A stretch of 64,000 nucleotides of DNA from Pseudothermotoga_B sp051235805 (GTDB lineage: Bacteria > Thermotogota > Thermotogae > Thermotogales > DSM-5069). Shown piece by piece: positions 29,348 to 38,185 of this stretch; position 1 is the first letter of the stretch, and each line of letters starts with the position of its first letter. The notes beneath the pieces are model-generated. The model searched no databases, was not told the DNA's origin, and was given only the letters and a program-made list of their open reading frames with translations. The stretch covers positions 1-64,000 of the forward strand of contig NZ_JBPNXV010000003.1 in the NCBI RefSeq assembly GCF_051235805.1. The letters run 5' to 3'. The position numbers and the translations under genes were made by a program.

Positions 29348-30466
29348 TCATTCCGTTGGTCTAACAGTTGTTACATACATAAACTTTCCTTCTTTCACAA
29401 CTCTTATGACTGCATCTTTGATTGCATCTCCGTTCTGATCGAGTGTAATGTAACCTGTTGCGCCTTCGAAATTCTTTGTTGAGGCAAGCGCATCTCGTAT
29501 TGCTTTTGGATCAGCTGAACCAGCCCTTCTGATCGCATCAACGACTAGGATGTACGCATCATATCCCAGTGCAGCGAATGCACTTGGATCTTTACCGTAT
29601 TTTTCTCTGAACGCTTTGATGAATTCTGCTGCCTTTGGGGTCGTTGTGGCTTCGGTATCAAAGTGTGTGCTGAAATAACTACCTTCGACTGCCTTGCCGC
29701 CAACCTCGAGGAATTCAGGTGCTTCCCACGTGTCGCCGCCCAAAAAGATCTGTTTCATTCCCAGTTCACGTGCCTGTTTTATGATGAGAGCTGCTTCACC
29801 ATATGCTGCAGCAGGTATGAAAATCACATCTGGATTCTTACTGTTTGCAAAGGTGAGTTGTGCAGTGAAATCCTGGTCACCAGTCTGATAGGAAATCACA
29901 CCCAAGACTGCTTTGTTGTTTTTAGTCAACTTCTTGAAAGCCTCCTGAAAGTAATGTGACAGACCAACTGAATAGTCTGAGGCAATATCTTGAATCACGA
30001 CAGCAGTCTTCGCTCCAAGTTTCTCAACAGCAAATTGCGCCATGACAGTACCCTGGAAGGGGTCAATAAAACACACTCTGAAAGCGTAGGGTTTCCCCAA
30101 AGTAACGAGCGGGTTCGTTGGCGAACATCCGACCATGGGCACACCAAGTTTGTTCGCAACCTCACTTCCCGGTATTGCCACAGCACTTCCATAACTGCCT
30201 ATGATTGCCACCGCTTTGTGATATTCGATCAATCGTGCCACAGCATTAGAAGCTTCTACTTTGTCACTTTTGTTATCCACAAGAACAAGCTGAATTGGCC
30301 TTCCAAGTACCTCTTTAACTTGCTCGTGAGCAAGGTAGACACCTTCCATGGTCATCTGTCCGCCCGCAGCGTATGGTCCCGTCATCGGTTCGTAAACGCC
30401 TATCACAATCGGTTCAGCAGCTAAGACTGTAGTTACAACCAGTAATAAAGGTAGTACCCACTTCAT
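29348..30466 (-). CDS. livK: Branched-chain amino-acid-binding protein LivK type
   Basis: 372 residues. A short signal peptide (KWVLPLLLVVTTVLA, cleavage near residue 17, before AEP) marks export to the periplasm. The mature part is a type I periplasmic-binding fold: IVIGVYEPMTGPYAAGGQ (about 20-37), IGSYGSAVAIPGSEVANK, GVPMVGCSPTNP and ALGYDAYILVVDAIRRAG are typical of the Leu/Ile/Val family. No lipobox cysteine. First gene of the transporter unit. Specificity may be other amino acids or amides. Confidence 0.95.
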   Translation of the reverse strand: MKWVLPLLLVVTTVLAAEPIVIGVYEPMTGPYAAGGQMTMEGVYLAHEQVKEVLGRPIQLVLVDNKSDKVEASNAVARLIEYHKAVAIIGSYGSAVAIPGSEVANKLGVPMVGCSPTNPLVTLGKPYAFRVCFIDPFQGTVMAQFAVEKLGAKTAVVIQDIASDYSVGLSHYFQEAFKKLTKNNKAVLGVISYQTGDQDFTAQLTFANSKNPDVIFIPAAAYGEAALIIKQARELGMKQIFLGGDTWEAPEFLEVGGKAVEGSYFSTHFDTEATTTPKAAEFIKAFREKYGKDPSAFAALGYDAYILVVDAIRRAGSADPKAIRDALASTKNFEGATGYITLDQNGDAIKDAVIRVVKEGKFMYVTTVRPTE

Positions 30467-30501
30467 AAGAACACCCCCTTGTGTGTGAAAGAAATCTCAT
30501 A

Positions 30502-30558
30502 CTTGTTAATATTGTTACCACACCGAAAAACATTATAGCATATCTTTCAAGAGGCACA
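30502..30558 (-). promoter_or_regulatory. Promoter of liv operon with direct repeats near the start site
   Basis: Minus strand TTGTGC (30553-30558), 16-bp spacer, extended -10 TGCTATAATG (TATAAT at 30531-30536). Near and just past the predicted start (about 30524) are two TTGTTA repeats (plus strand 30502-30507 and 30511-30516, 9-bp period), a possible regulator site. Confidence 0.6.
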
Positions 30559-30612
30559 AAATTTATCCCATTCTCGTCAATGGTAGAATCTTTTCATGAG
30601 GAGGAATCAAAA

Positions 30613-31641
30613 ATGAGAATAATTGATATCCGAAGTGATACTGTCACAACACCAACCGAAAGAATGAGGAAGGCAATGTACGAAGCAGAAGTGGGTGACG
30701 ATGTCTATCAAGATGACCCAACTGTTAACAAACTCGAAGAGCTTGCAGCACAAATGGTTGGCAAACAAGCAGCTCTTTTTGTTCCTTCAGGAACCTTTGG
30801 AAATCAGCTTGCCATTTTCACACACACCCTTAGAGGCGACGAGGTGATAGTGCCATCGTCAAATCACATCTTCGTGCATGAGGTCGGTGCACCTGCTGTG
30901 ATATCGAATGTTCAACTTCACATCATCGATGATTCATACGGTATGCCATCGATCGAAAAAATAGAGAAAGCCATCAGAGATCAAGACATTCACAGTCCCA
31001 GAACGGGACTCATATGCATGGAGAATGCACACTCGAGCGGTAAAGTCGTGCCTCTTGAATATTTGAAGAAGGTTAAATCGTTGGCAGATCAACACAGGAT
31101 ACCCGTACACCTGGATGGAGCAAGAATCTTCAACGCCGCAATCGCATTGAAGGTTGATGCAAAAGAGATATCCGCGACAGCAGATTCTGTGATGTTCTGT
31201 CTATCTAAAGGTTTAGCAGCTCCTGTCGGATCTATACTCGCCGGAACAAAAGAGTTCATTGAACGAGCCCGAAAAGGAAGAAAGCTCATGGGTGGAGGCA
31301 TGAGGCAGGTCGGTATATTAGCAGCTGCTGGTATAGTCGCTCTCACCGAAATGATCGATAGACTTTTAGAAGATCATGAGAATGCAAAGTTGCTTGCCAA
31401 ACTTTTGAGCGAAATACCACACGTCAAGATCTTTGAAGATCAACTCGATATCAACATGGTTTTCTTCACTTTCGATCTAATTCCACCTGAAATCTTCGTC
31501 AAGCAGTTGCTCAACAAAGGCATAAAGATTAATCCACCCTTCGATGGCGTTTACCGTTTCGTGACACACAAAGATATCTCGAGAGAGGATGTCTACACTG
31601 TGGCAAGAGCTTTTAGAGAAGTAGTTGATTCCATAAAATAA
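30613..31641 (+). CDS. ltaE: Low-specificity L-threonine aldolase
   Basis: 342 residues, PLP enzyme cleaving threonine and allo-threonine to glycine and acetaldehyde. DIRSDTVTTPTERMR at the N terminus, PSGTFGNQLAI (about 59-69), HLDGARIFNAAIAL (about 166-179) and CLSKGLAAPVGS (PLP lysine about 199) identify the family. The ATG at 30613 follows GAGGAGGAATC; the longer frame to 30481 runs over the divergent liv promoter. Monocistronic, closed by the next hairpin. Confidence 0.96.
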   Translation: MRIIDIRSDTVTTPTERMRKAMYEAEVGDDVYQDDPTVNKLEELAAQMVGKQAALFVPSGTFGNQLAIFTHTLRGDEVIVPSSNHIFVHEVGAPAVISNVQLHIIDDSYGMPSIEKIEKAIRDQDIHSPRTGLICMENAHSSGKVVPLEYLKKVKSLADQHRIPVHLDGARIFNAAIALKVDAKEISATADSVMFCLSKGLAAPVGSILAGTKEFIERARKGRKLMGGGMRQVGILAAAGIVALTEMIDRLLEDHENAKLLAKLLSEIPHVKIFEDQLDINMVFFTFDLIPPEIFVKQLLNKGIKINPPFDGVYRFVTHKDISREDVYTVARAFREVVDSIK

Positions 31642-31666
31642 AAGAGGGACTTGTGTCCCTCTTTGT
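31641..31666. terminator. Bidirectional terminator, threonine aldolase / rny
   Basis: AAAGAGGGAC (31641-31650), loop TTGT, GTCCCTCTTT (31655-31664), T-rich on both strands. Shared by the convergent genes; it begins at the last base of the aldolase stop codon. Confidence 0.88.
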
Positions 31667-33205
31667 TTACTTCGCGTACGCAACAGAACGTTTCTCTCTT
31701 ATCACGACAACCTTTAAAACACCTGGATATTCCATCTCCTCTTCAATCTTTTTGGCAATTTCGTAGGCTATTCTGTCTGCTTCTGCATCGTCTATTTTCT
31801 CCGGTTCAACGATTACTCTTACCTCTCTACCAGCCTGTATTGCATAAGCTTTTTCGACATTCTTAAAGCTCATTGCGATTCTTTCCATCTTGACGAGTCT
31901 TCGTATATAGGTTTCGAGACTTTCTCTCCTTGCACCGGGCCTTGCTGCGGAAAGTGCATCGGCCGCTGCAATAAGAACAGACTCTGGACAGACCGGTTCT
32001 TGTTCACCGTGGTGACTCATTATCATGTTAATTATTTGATCAGATTCTCCATATCTCTTTGCGATTTCTGCTCCTATTTCAGTATGTGAACCTTCGACTT
32101 CGTGGTCGAGAGCCTTACCTATATCGTGCAACAACCCACCACGTCGAGTCTTGTCAACATCGAGGCCAAGTTCCTCTGCCATGAGTCCAGCCAGTTGTGC
32201 AACTTCTACAGAATGATCAAGCACATTCTGGCCATAGCTCGTTCTGAACCTGAGTTTTCCAAGCAACTTTACAAGTTCTGGGTGTAGACCAGTTATACCC
32301 GTAACAAAGGTCGCTTGTTGGCCGGCTTCTCTTATCAGTTTTTCAACTTCCTGCTTTGATTTTTCGTAGACTTCCTCGATTCTCGCGGGATGAATTCTTC
32401 CGTCAGCGACGAGTTTCTCAAGGGTCAACTTCGCTATTTCTCGCCTAATCGGATTGAAACTCGACAAAACGACTACTTCTGGAGTATCGTCGATTATCAA
32501 ATCAACCCCTGTAATCTTCTCAAAGGTCCTGATATTTCTCCCTTCTCTTCCTATGATTCTTCCCTTCATGTCATCGGAAGGCAAGCTCACAGTTGACACA
32601 GTGATCTCACCGACGTACTCCGGTGCATATCGTTGCACAGCTATTGCTATAATCCTTTTTGCTTCTTTTTCTGCTTCTTCCTCGTAACTATCTTTGATCT
32701 GTTTGTAGAGTATAGCCAGGTCATGTTCGTATTTCTGTCTTGCTTCGTCAAGTACAATTTGTCTCGCTTCTTCGACGGTCATACCTGCAAGTTTGTTGAA
32801 ACGTTCGTCAAGTTCTTTTTCACGCTGCTCGATCTTTTTCTTCGACATTTCTAACTGTAATCTGAGTTGTTCAATTGTTGCTTCCTTTCTGTCCGCCATT
32901 TCCTCTCGTTTTGTGAGTATTTCTTCCCGTTTTAGAATCCTTTCCTCGATCGATCTGAGTTCTGCCTCACGTCTTTTTCTTTCGCTCTCCAGCTCTTCTT
33001 TGATTCGATGAGCTTCTTCTCTTGCCTCGATTATTGCCTTTTTCTTTATTTCCTGAGCTTCTTGTTCTGCCTTTTTCAGAATAGTCTGAGCATCTTGTTG
33101 GGCTTTTCTATTTCGTTCTTCTATTCGCGACTTACCAACAAAATACCCTAAACCCACACCAACAAACAGAGCAGCTGCAGCAACAGAGACTATTACGACT
33201 ATCAC
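31667..33205 (-). CDS. rny: Ribonuclease Y
   Basis: 512 residues. N-terminal membrane anchor (about 2-24), long Glu/Lys/Arg coiled coil (about 28-190), KH domain (GRIIGREGRNIRTFEKITGV, about 211-230) and HD metallo-domain with HSVEVAQ and LLHDIGKALDHE (about 330-365). Membrane-bound endonuclease that starts mRNA decay. GTG start overlaps the recX stop as GTGA. Last gene of the long minus-strand run that begins at uvrB. Confidence 0.97.
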   Translation of the reverse strand: MIVVIVSVAAAALFVGVGLGYFVGKSRIEERNRKAQQDAQTILKKAEQEAQEIKKKAIIEAREEAHRIKEELESERKRREAELRSIEERILKREEILTKREEMADRKEATIEQLRLQLEMSKKKIEQREKELDERFNKLAGMTVEEARQIVLDEARQKYEHDLAILYKQIKDSYEEEAEKEAKRIIAIAVQRYAPEYVGEITVSTVSLPSDDMKGRIIGREGRNIRTFEKITGVDLIIDDTPEVVVLSSFNPIRREIAKLTLEKLVADGRIHPARIEEVYEKSKQEVEKLIREAGQQATFVTGITGLHPELVKLLGKLRFRTSYGQNVLDHSVEVAQLAGLMAEELGLDVDKTRRGGLLHDIGKALDHEVEGSHTEIGAEIAKRYGESDQIINMIMSHHGEQEPVCPESVLIAAADALSAARPGARRESLETYIRRLVKMERIAMSFKNVEKAYAIQAGREVRVIVEPEKIDDAEADRIAYEIAKKIEEEMEYPGVLKVVVIREKRSVAYAK

Positions 33206-33654
33206 TTTTCAGCACCTCCTTCTATGTCAAGTAACTTCACTAATTCAGAAGAAAAACCTCTTCTGTAAAGAAATTCCTTTCCTTTTTCTCGATCAACCTT
33301 GTGCAGTCGAACAACCTTTTTCATGACTTCAACCAAATCAACTTGGTTCAGGACTCTATCAATCACACGATCTATAATGTATTCACCGACTCCAAGCTGG
33401 CGAAGTTTCGCTTTTATCCGAAAGGGTCCATAACCGTGTACAACCAACATGTCGTAAGCGAACAAATAGGCGAATTTTTCATCATCGATCACGCCTGTTC
33501 TTTCTAAGTCATTCACCACCTTGTCAACCACAGTCTGTGAAAAACCCTTTTCGATCAATCTTGTCTGAAGTTCTCCTTTCGATCTTGCTCTGAACTTCAA
33601 CAACTTTTTTGCGTAACTAATTGCTTCTTGTTCTTCATTCACCCTGTTTTCCAT
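33202..33654 (-). CDS. recX: RecX regulator of RecA
   Basis: 150 residues made of three-helix repeats: LLKFRARSKGELQTRLIEKG (about 18-37) and DDEKFAYLFAYDML are the RecX hallmarks. RecX caps RecA filaments and limits recombination. It overlaps the end of recA by 20 bp and the start of rny by 4 bp, so it is translationally coupled to both. Confidence 0.92.
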   Translation of the reverse strand: MENRVNEEQEAISYAKKLLKFRARSKGELQTRLIEKGFSQTVVDKVVNDLERTGVIDDEKFAYLFAYDMLVVHGYGPFRIKAKLRQLGVGEYIIDRVIDRVLNQVDLVEVMKKVVRLHKVDREKGKEFLYRRGFSSELVKLLDIEGGAEK

Positions 33655-34684
33655 TGCTTACCTCCACCGGTAGATTGTATTTCTGTCTTATCTTTGTTTC
33701 AATCTCTCCTGCTATCTGAGGATTCTCAACAAAATAAGTCACAACGTTTCCCTTTCCTTGTCCGAGCGAATACTCTTTCCCGTCTTCACCAACGTAGAAG
33801 AACCAGCTACCCTTCCTCTGTATAAGACCCTCAGCGAGTCCCACGTTGAAGAGTTCGTTCTCCTTGACGATCCCCTTGCCATAAACTATGTCAAATTCAG
33901 CTTTTTTGAAAGGTGGCGCAACCTTGTTTTTAACAACCTTTGCTGTTACAGTGTTCCCAACGATGTCGTTACCTTCTTTGATGACCTCACCCCTACGCAC
34001 TTCTATCCTCATAGTTGCATAGAACTTGAGAGCCAACCCACCGGTCGTTGTTTCAGGACTGCCGAACATTACACCGATTTTCATTCTTATCTGGTTTGTG
34101 AATATTACGATCGATTTAGACCTATTGACATTACCTGCTATCTTTCTGAGAGCCTGAGACATGAGTCTTGCCTGAAGCCCAACTTGCATGTCTCCCATGC
34201 TTCCCTCTATTTCGACTCTCGGTACCAAAGCCGCGACAGAATCGACAACTACAAGATCAACCGCGTTGCTCCTAACGAGTTCATCGACTATCTCCAAAGC
34301 TTGTTCTCCGTAATCCGGTTGGGATATCAGAAGGGTCTTCAAATCGACTCCGAGCGCTCTTGCATAGACGGGATCGAGAGCGTGTTCTGCATCGACAATG
34401 GCTGCTATGCCGCCTCTTTTCTGAACTTCGGCAATAGCGTGCAGTGCGATAGTTGTCTTACCACTGGCTTCTGGCCCATAGATCTCAACGATTCTACCTC
34501 TTGGATAACCTCCGACGCCAGTTGCTATATCCAAAGAGAGAGAACCGGTCGGTACAACTTCAACAGGCGTAACTTGACCTTCTTCACCGAGTATCATTAT
34601 CGACCCTTTTCCAAAACTACTCTCAATTTTCTTGATAGCCTTTTCAAGAACTTCGGCTTTTGCCTTTTGCTCCTTTTCATTCAT
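33635..34684 (-). CDS. recA: Recombinase RecA
   Basis: 349 residues. Walker A GPEASGKTT (about 66-74), Walker B VDLVVVDSVAALVP (about 138-151), loop L1 near EIEGSMGDMQVGLQARLMSQ and the signature ALKFYATMRIEVRR (about 215-228). DNA strand exchange and SOS coprotease. ATG at 34684 after AAGGAGG; the frame runs 35 codons upstream inside the thpR gene, which is rejected as start. Overlaps thpR by 8 bp. No SOS box is visible upstream because the gene sits inside the run. Confidence 0.98.
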   Translation of the reverse strand: MNEKEQKAKAEVLEKAIKKIESSFGKGSIMILGEEGQVTPVEVVPTGSLSLDIATGVGGYPRGRIVEIYGPEASGKTTIALHAIAEVQKRGGIAAIVDAEHALDPVYARALGVDLKTLLISQPDYGEQALEIVDELVRSNAVDLVVVDSVAALVPRVEIEGSMGDMQVGLQARLMSQALRKIAGNVNRSKSIVIFTNQIRMKIGVMFGSPETTTGGLALKFYATMRIEVRRGEVIKEGNDIVGNTVTAKVVKNKVAPPFKKAEFDIVYGKGIVKENELFNVGLAEGLIQRKGSWFFYVGEDGKEYSLGQGKGNVVTYFVENPQIAGEIETKIRQKYNLPVEVSNGKQGE

Positions 34685-35240
34685 GTTTGACCAATCCTCC
34701 TTCAAATCTGCACTCATAAACTCGCTTGTAGATGGGTCCGGTCGGTAACAATTGAGACGAATAAATGCTGAATCGATCGACCGCAACAACTATTGGTTCA
34801 AAGGTAATATCTTCGGTCAAAGCCTGCCAGGCATTTGGAAAATCTTTAACCCTACCAATCGTTATGTGCGGTGAGAATCTTTCTTCAAAAGAAAAGTTGT
34901 GCTTTAGCAGCTCTGCCTTCATTTCTTCATACAGTTTCTGAAGATTCTGGTTTGATTTCACACCAAGCCAGATTACTCTTGGTTGATTTGCCTTGGCGAA
35001 ATATCCGAGCTTCTCAACTGTGAAAGAAAAGGATGGGAAACCCCTGACTCTGTGACACAAATGTTCAGCTACTTCATCAATCTGCTTTCGAGAGACTTCT
35101 CCAAGGAAAAACAAGGTTAGGTGAACATTCTCCCTGCTCACCCAATTCGCTCTAAATCCCCTTTTCATGAGCTTATCTACAGATTTTTGTGCTACTTCCC
35201 TCACAGAATCGTTGACGTCGATCGCAATAAAAGTTCTCAA
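34677..35240 (-). CDS. thpR: RNA 2',3'-cyclic phosphodiesterase (2H family)
   Basis: 187 residues. Two HxTx motifs, HLTLFF (about 41-46) and HITIGR (about 124-129), form the active site of the 2H phosphoesterases; the N terminus MRTFIAIDV is typical of ThpR/LigT. It opens 2',3'-cyclic RNA ends. Coupled with recA downstream and 3 bp after pgsA. Confidence 0.93.
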   Translation of the reverse strand: MRTFIAIDVNDSVREVAQKSVDKLMKRGFRANWVSRENVHLTLFFLGEVSRKQIDEVAEHLCHRVRGFPSFSFTVEKLGYFAKANQPRVIWLGVKSNQNLQKLYEEMKAELLKHNFSFEERFSPHITIGRVKDFPNAWQALTEDITFEPIVVAVDRFSIYSSQLLPTGPIYKRVYECRFEGGLVKHE

Positions 35241-35243
35241 CGT

Positions 35244-35762
35244 TCATCCCCCCAATGCCTTTTTGTTCTGAAAGATATAGATCATCGCAGAACTCAGGGT
35301 AAAGAAGGCACAAAGATAGACAAATGTTGCCTCAATAAATGAAATCTTAACGCCAAGAGCATTCTCGAAAAAGAGAAAGATGATCAAAGTCATCTGAAGA
35401 ACTGTTTTGACTTTACCCCAAATATTAGCCTGAACAACGATGCCACCACTCGCTGCTAAAATCCTCACAGCACTAACTACACTATCTCTTGATATGATAA
35501 GAGCCACTAACCACGCAGGTATCTGTGGTATCAACGCAACCAATATGGAATTCACGAAAACTTTATCCGCGATTTGGTCAAGAACCTTACCGCTCTTGGT
35601 AACTTGATTCAGCCTTCTGGCAAAAAAACCATCAAAGTAATCTGTCAGTGCACCTATCACGAACAGAGTAAGAGCCCATTGCCATTTTTCGTAAACTAAT
35701 AAAGCAAATATGGGTACAGTTAAAACAACTCTTGAGAGAGTCAACGCATTGGGCAAATTCAT
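35244..35762 (-). CDS. pgsA: CDP-diacylglycerol-glycerol-3-phosphate phosphatidyltransferase
   Basis: 172 residues, integral membrane enzyme (four to six helices) making phosphatidylglycerol phosphate. The CDP-alcohol phosphotransferase motif D-G-x2-A-R-x8-G-x3-D-x3-D is complete within DGFFARRLNQVTKSGKVLDQ and the following IAD (about 43-66). N-terminal MNLPNALTLSRV is typical. ATGA overlap with rimO. Confidence 0.94.
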   Translation of the reverse strand: MNLPNALTLSRVVLTVPIFALLVYEKWQWALTLFVIGALTDYFDGFFARRLNQVTKSGKVLDQIADKVFVNSILVALIPQIPAWLVALIISRDSVVSAVRILAASGGIVVQANIWGKVKTVLQMTLIIFLFFENALGVKISFIEATFVYLCAFFTLSSAMIYIFQNKKALGG

Positions 35763-37051
35763 TCCAACACCCCTTCCATATCATACTCAGAGACATTTGT
35801 TATCTTCACCTTGTGGTAAGCTGGAAGTGATATCTTTTGAGTTTTCTTTATGAAAACGTTGCCGTCGATCTCTGGTGCATCAAAGTGACTACGTCCGATG
35901 TATTTATTTCTCTGCGAACCTTCTACAAGAACATTCAATGTACGTCCTATGAGCCTGCTGAGGCTTTCATAAGCAATCTGACCCTGGAGGATTAAAAGTT
36001 CTTCATATCGTTCAGTTGCAACTTCGACAGGCACCTTCTGTTCAATCAAGCTTGCAGCCGTACCTTCTTCATCTGAATAGATGAATGAGCCTACTCGATC
36101 GAATCTTGCCTTTTTGAGGAAAGACAACAGTCTTTCAAAGTCTTCATCTGTCTCGCCGGGAAAGCCTACTATGACACTCGTTCTAATAGCTGCATCGGCA
36201 TTTGCCTGTTTTATTTTTCCTATCAGTTCAAGAAGCTCATCACTAGTTCTGATTCTCCCCATTCGCTTGAGAATCTCGTCACTACCGTGTTGTACTGGCA
36301 TATCGAAATAGGGCAAGATTTTCTCAAGAGAAAGGATCGCTTGTACGATCCCATCATCGATGTGATCAGGGTGCAAGTACATCACCCTGACGCGGAACTC
36401 TCCTTCGATCGAACTGAGTTTCTCGAGTAGGTAAGGTAATGAAGGTTTACCATAGAGGTCCAAACCGTATGCAGTTGTATCTTGAGCAACTAAAATGATC
36501 TCCCTGACACCGTTGTGGACAAGGTTTCTTACCTCTGTTTCTATCACTTCAACATTTCTACTTCTGAATTTGCCTTTGAAGGAAGGAATAGCACAGAAGG
36601 TGCAACTCCTATTACATCCATCAGCTATCTTAACATAAGCGAATGATCCTCTGCAGCTTCTGATACTTTCACCATAAACTGTTTGAGGTTCTGCGATAAG
36701 GAAACGTACTCTTTTTTCGATCGCTTCAGCAATTTGTAGGGGAGACAAAACACCATACCAGGCATCGACTTCTGGTATCTCTGAGCGCAAAATGTCTCCA
36801 TATCTTTGAACAAGACATCCCTTCACACACAAGAAGAAGCTGTGGTCCTTCTTATAGTTAACGAAATCTATGATTTCGTCTATCGATTCCCTCTTAGCCG
36901 ACTCTATGAAGCCACATGTATCTATTATCACTACTTCTGCCTGATCGACGTTTCTTACGATCTGATGTCCTCTACTCCTTAAGATCGCCTCCAGGACATC
37001 GCAGTCGGCCTCGTTCTTTGGACAACCCAGTATTTTCAAACCTATTCTCAT
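35759..37051 (-). CDS. rimO: Ribosomal protein S12 methylthiotransferase RimO
   Basis: 430 residues. N-terminal UPF0004 domain with three cysteines (LGCPKNEADCDVL, DTCGFI, CVKGCLVQRY), radical SAM domain with CNRSCTFCAIPSFKG (C-x3-C-x2-C, about 145-160) and C-terminal TRAM domain. Adds a methylthio group to Asp of ribosomal protein S12; CAIPSFKGK/RSR favours RimO over MiaB. ATG at 37051 follows AAAGGGTGAG; a GTG at 37063 lies within that site. The first 80 bp overlap the DUF4416 gene in another frame. Confidence 0.95.
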   Translation of the reverse strand: MRIGLKILGCPKNEADCDVLEAILRSRGHQIVRNVDQAEVVIIDTCGFIESAKRESIDEIIDFVNYKKDHSFFLCVKGCLVQRYGDILRSEIPEVDAWYGVLSPLQIAEAIEKRVRFLIAEPQTVYGESIRSCRGSFAYVKIADGCNRSCTFCAIPSFKGKFRSRNVEVIETEVRNLVHNGVREIILVAQDTTAYGLDLYGKPSLPYLLEKLSSIEGEFRVRVMYLHPDHIDDGIVQAILSLEKILPYFDMPVQHGSDEILKRMGRIRTSDELLELIGKIKQANADAAIRTSVIVGFPGETDEDFERLLSFLKKARFDRVGSFIYSDEEGTAASLIEQKVPVEVATERYEELLILQGQIAYESLSRLIGRTLNVLVEGSQRNKYIGRSHFDAPEIDGNVFIKKTQKISLPAYHKVKITNVSEYDMEGVLE

Positions 37052-37601
37052 CGAAATTCTCACCCTTTAGAAGATTTCTCCGTTTTCTCAAATACAACTC
37101 TCGAACCTGTGCTAATTCTTTCTTGTACTCTTCATTTCTGTAATTTGGGTAAGTGAATTCCCAGTGCCTAAACTCACCAGACAGATAGAGTAAAGTCACT
37201 TCTGCGTAGATTCCGTTTCTTAGATAAACACGATTCCCCCAAGACTTCGTAGAGGCCAAGACAAAATTAGAGTGATGAACATATCCCGGGTCCAAATTGA
37301 ATTTTCTCTTGCCTTCTACGGCATAACTTTCTTCTAACTGATTTGTCAAGAGCTTCACATCAGCTAACAACGATGGGTGAATCAGATTTTCGAAACTCAA
37401 GAGTTTACCTCTCAAATCAGAACCCATTTCACGATCGTAATACGACGTATAAACACTGAAAGGCAACTCTTTTGATATGTAATCGATCTTTCCAAAAAGT
37501 TTTTCCAGCTTTGGAACTATCTCAGAAAGCCAGTAATCGAGGTATTGTGAGAAGGCAAAGATCACTAAGTTAACCAGTTCCACTCTCTTTATTTCCCCCA
37601 C
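36972..37601 (-). CDS. DUF4416-family protein
   Basis: 209 residues, soluble. The core (about 1-178) has the features I associate with DUF4416: SVYTSYYDREMGSDLRG, NLDPGYV, STKSWGNRVYL and EFTYPNYR. Function is unknown; the family is found in thermophilic anaerobes. The C-terminal 27 residues or so (from about ENFDENRFEN) are encoded within the start of rimO and look non-homologous. Overlaps the rodZ-like gene by 13 bp at its start. Confidence 0.8.
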   Translation of the reverse strand: MGEIKRVELVNLVIFAFSQYLDYWLSEIVPKLEKLFGKIDYISKELPFSVYTSYYDREMGSDLRGKLLSFENLIHPSLLADVKLLTNQLEESYAVEGKRKFNLDPGYVHHSNFVLASTKSWGNRVYLRNGIYAEVTLLYLSGEFRHWEFTYPNYRNEEYKKELAQVRELYLRKRRNLLKGENFDENRFENTGLSKERGRLRCPGGDLKE

Positions 37602-38161
37602 ACAACCACCTCGAAGTTCTCAACTCGAATCTTCCATTCTTTTCCAGTCGATCGGACTGCACATACACCTGTATTACCAGCAACCCTATAACGCTGTCCT
37701 GTCTGCAAGACCACACTCTCACCAGGTCCAAGAGAGGTCTCATTGAAGTATATCGGTCGATCCGATTGATTCATAAATTGAACCTTTGGAGTGCCCAGAA
37801 CTGTGAAAAACCGCCAAGCTGAGTATGCGAAAAAAACTGATGCTGCTACAAAGATCACCAAAAGCAGAAGAGTCATCAAAGAACCATTGATCAAGACCCT
37901 TTTAGTTTTCGTCTCAACTTCGGTAGTCTTCTGCTCGAATTGGCCTAACAACTCCGATGGATCCAACCCCAAAAACTCTGCATAGGCTTTTATGTAATTT
38001 CTAACATAGAATGGTGCATCTACTCTGTCAAACTGCCCATCTTCAATTAATCTGATTTTCCACTCTGGTATCCCCGTATTTTGAGCGACCTCGCTTACGC
38101 TGACCTTCTTCGACTCTCTTGCCTGTTTCAAAGCCTCTCCTATTCTCAGCCATTTTTCCAC
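37589..38161 (-). CDS. RodZ-like protein (HTH, membrane helix, DUF4115)
   Basis: About 190 residues from the GTG at 38161 (GAGGTGTG upstream; the GTG at 38170 is inside that site). An N-terminal Xre-type helix-turn-helix (about 7-70, VSVSEVAQNTGIPEWKIRLI), a basic linker, one membrane helix (about 95-120) and a C-terminal beta-rich DUF4115 domain (about 125-190). RodZ links MreB to the cell-wall machinery and sets rod shape. No DNA-binding role needs to be assumed. Confidence 0.85.
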   Translation of the reverse strand: MEKWLRIGEALKQARESKKVSVSEVAQNTGIPEWKIRLIEDGQFDRVDAPFYVRNYIKAYAEFLGLDPSELLGQFEQKTTEVETKTKRVLINGSLMTLLLLVIFVAASVFFAYSAWRFFTVLGTPKVQFMNQSDRPIYFNETSLGPGESVVLQTGQRYRVAGNTGVCAVRSTGKEWKIRVENFEVVVWGK

Positions 38162-38185
38162 GTGAACCACACCTCATCAAAGAAT

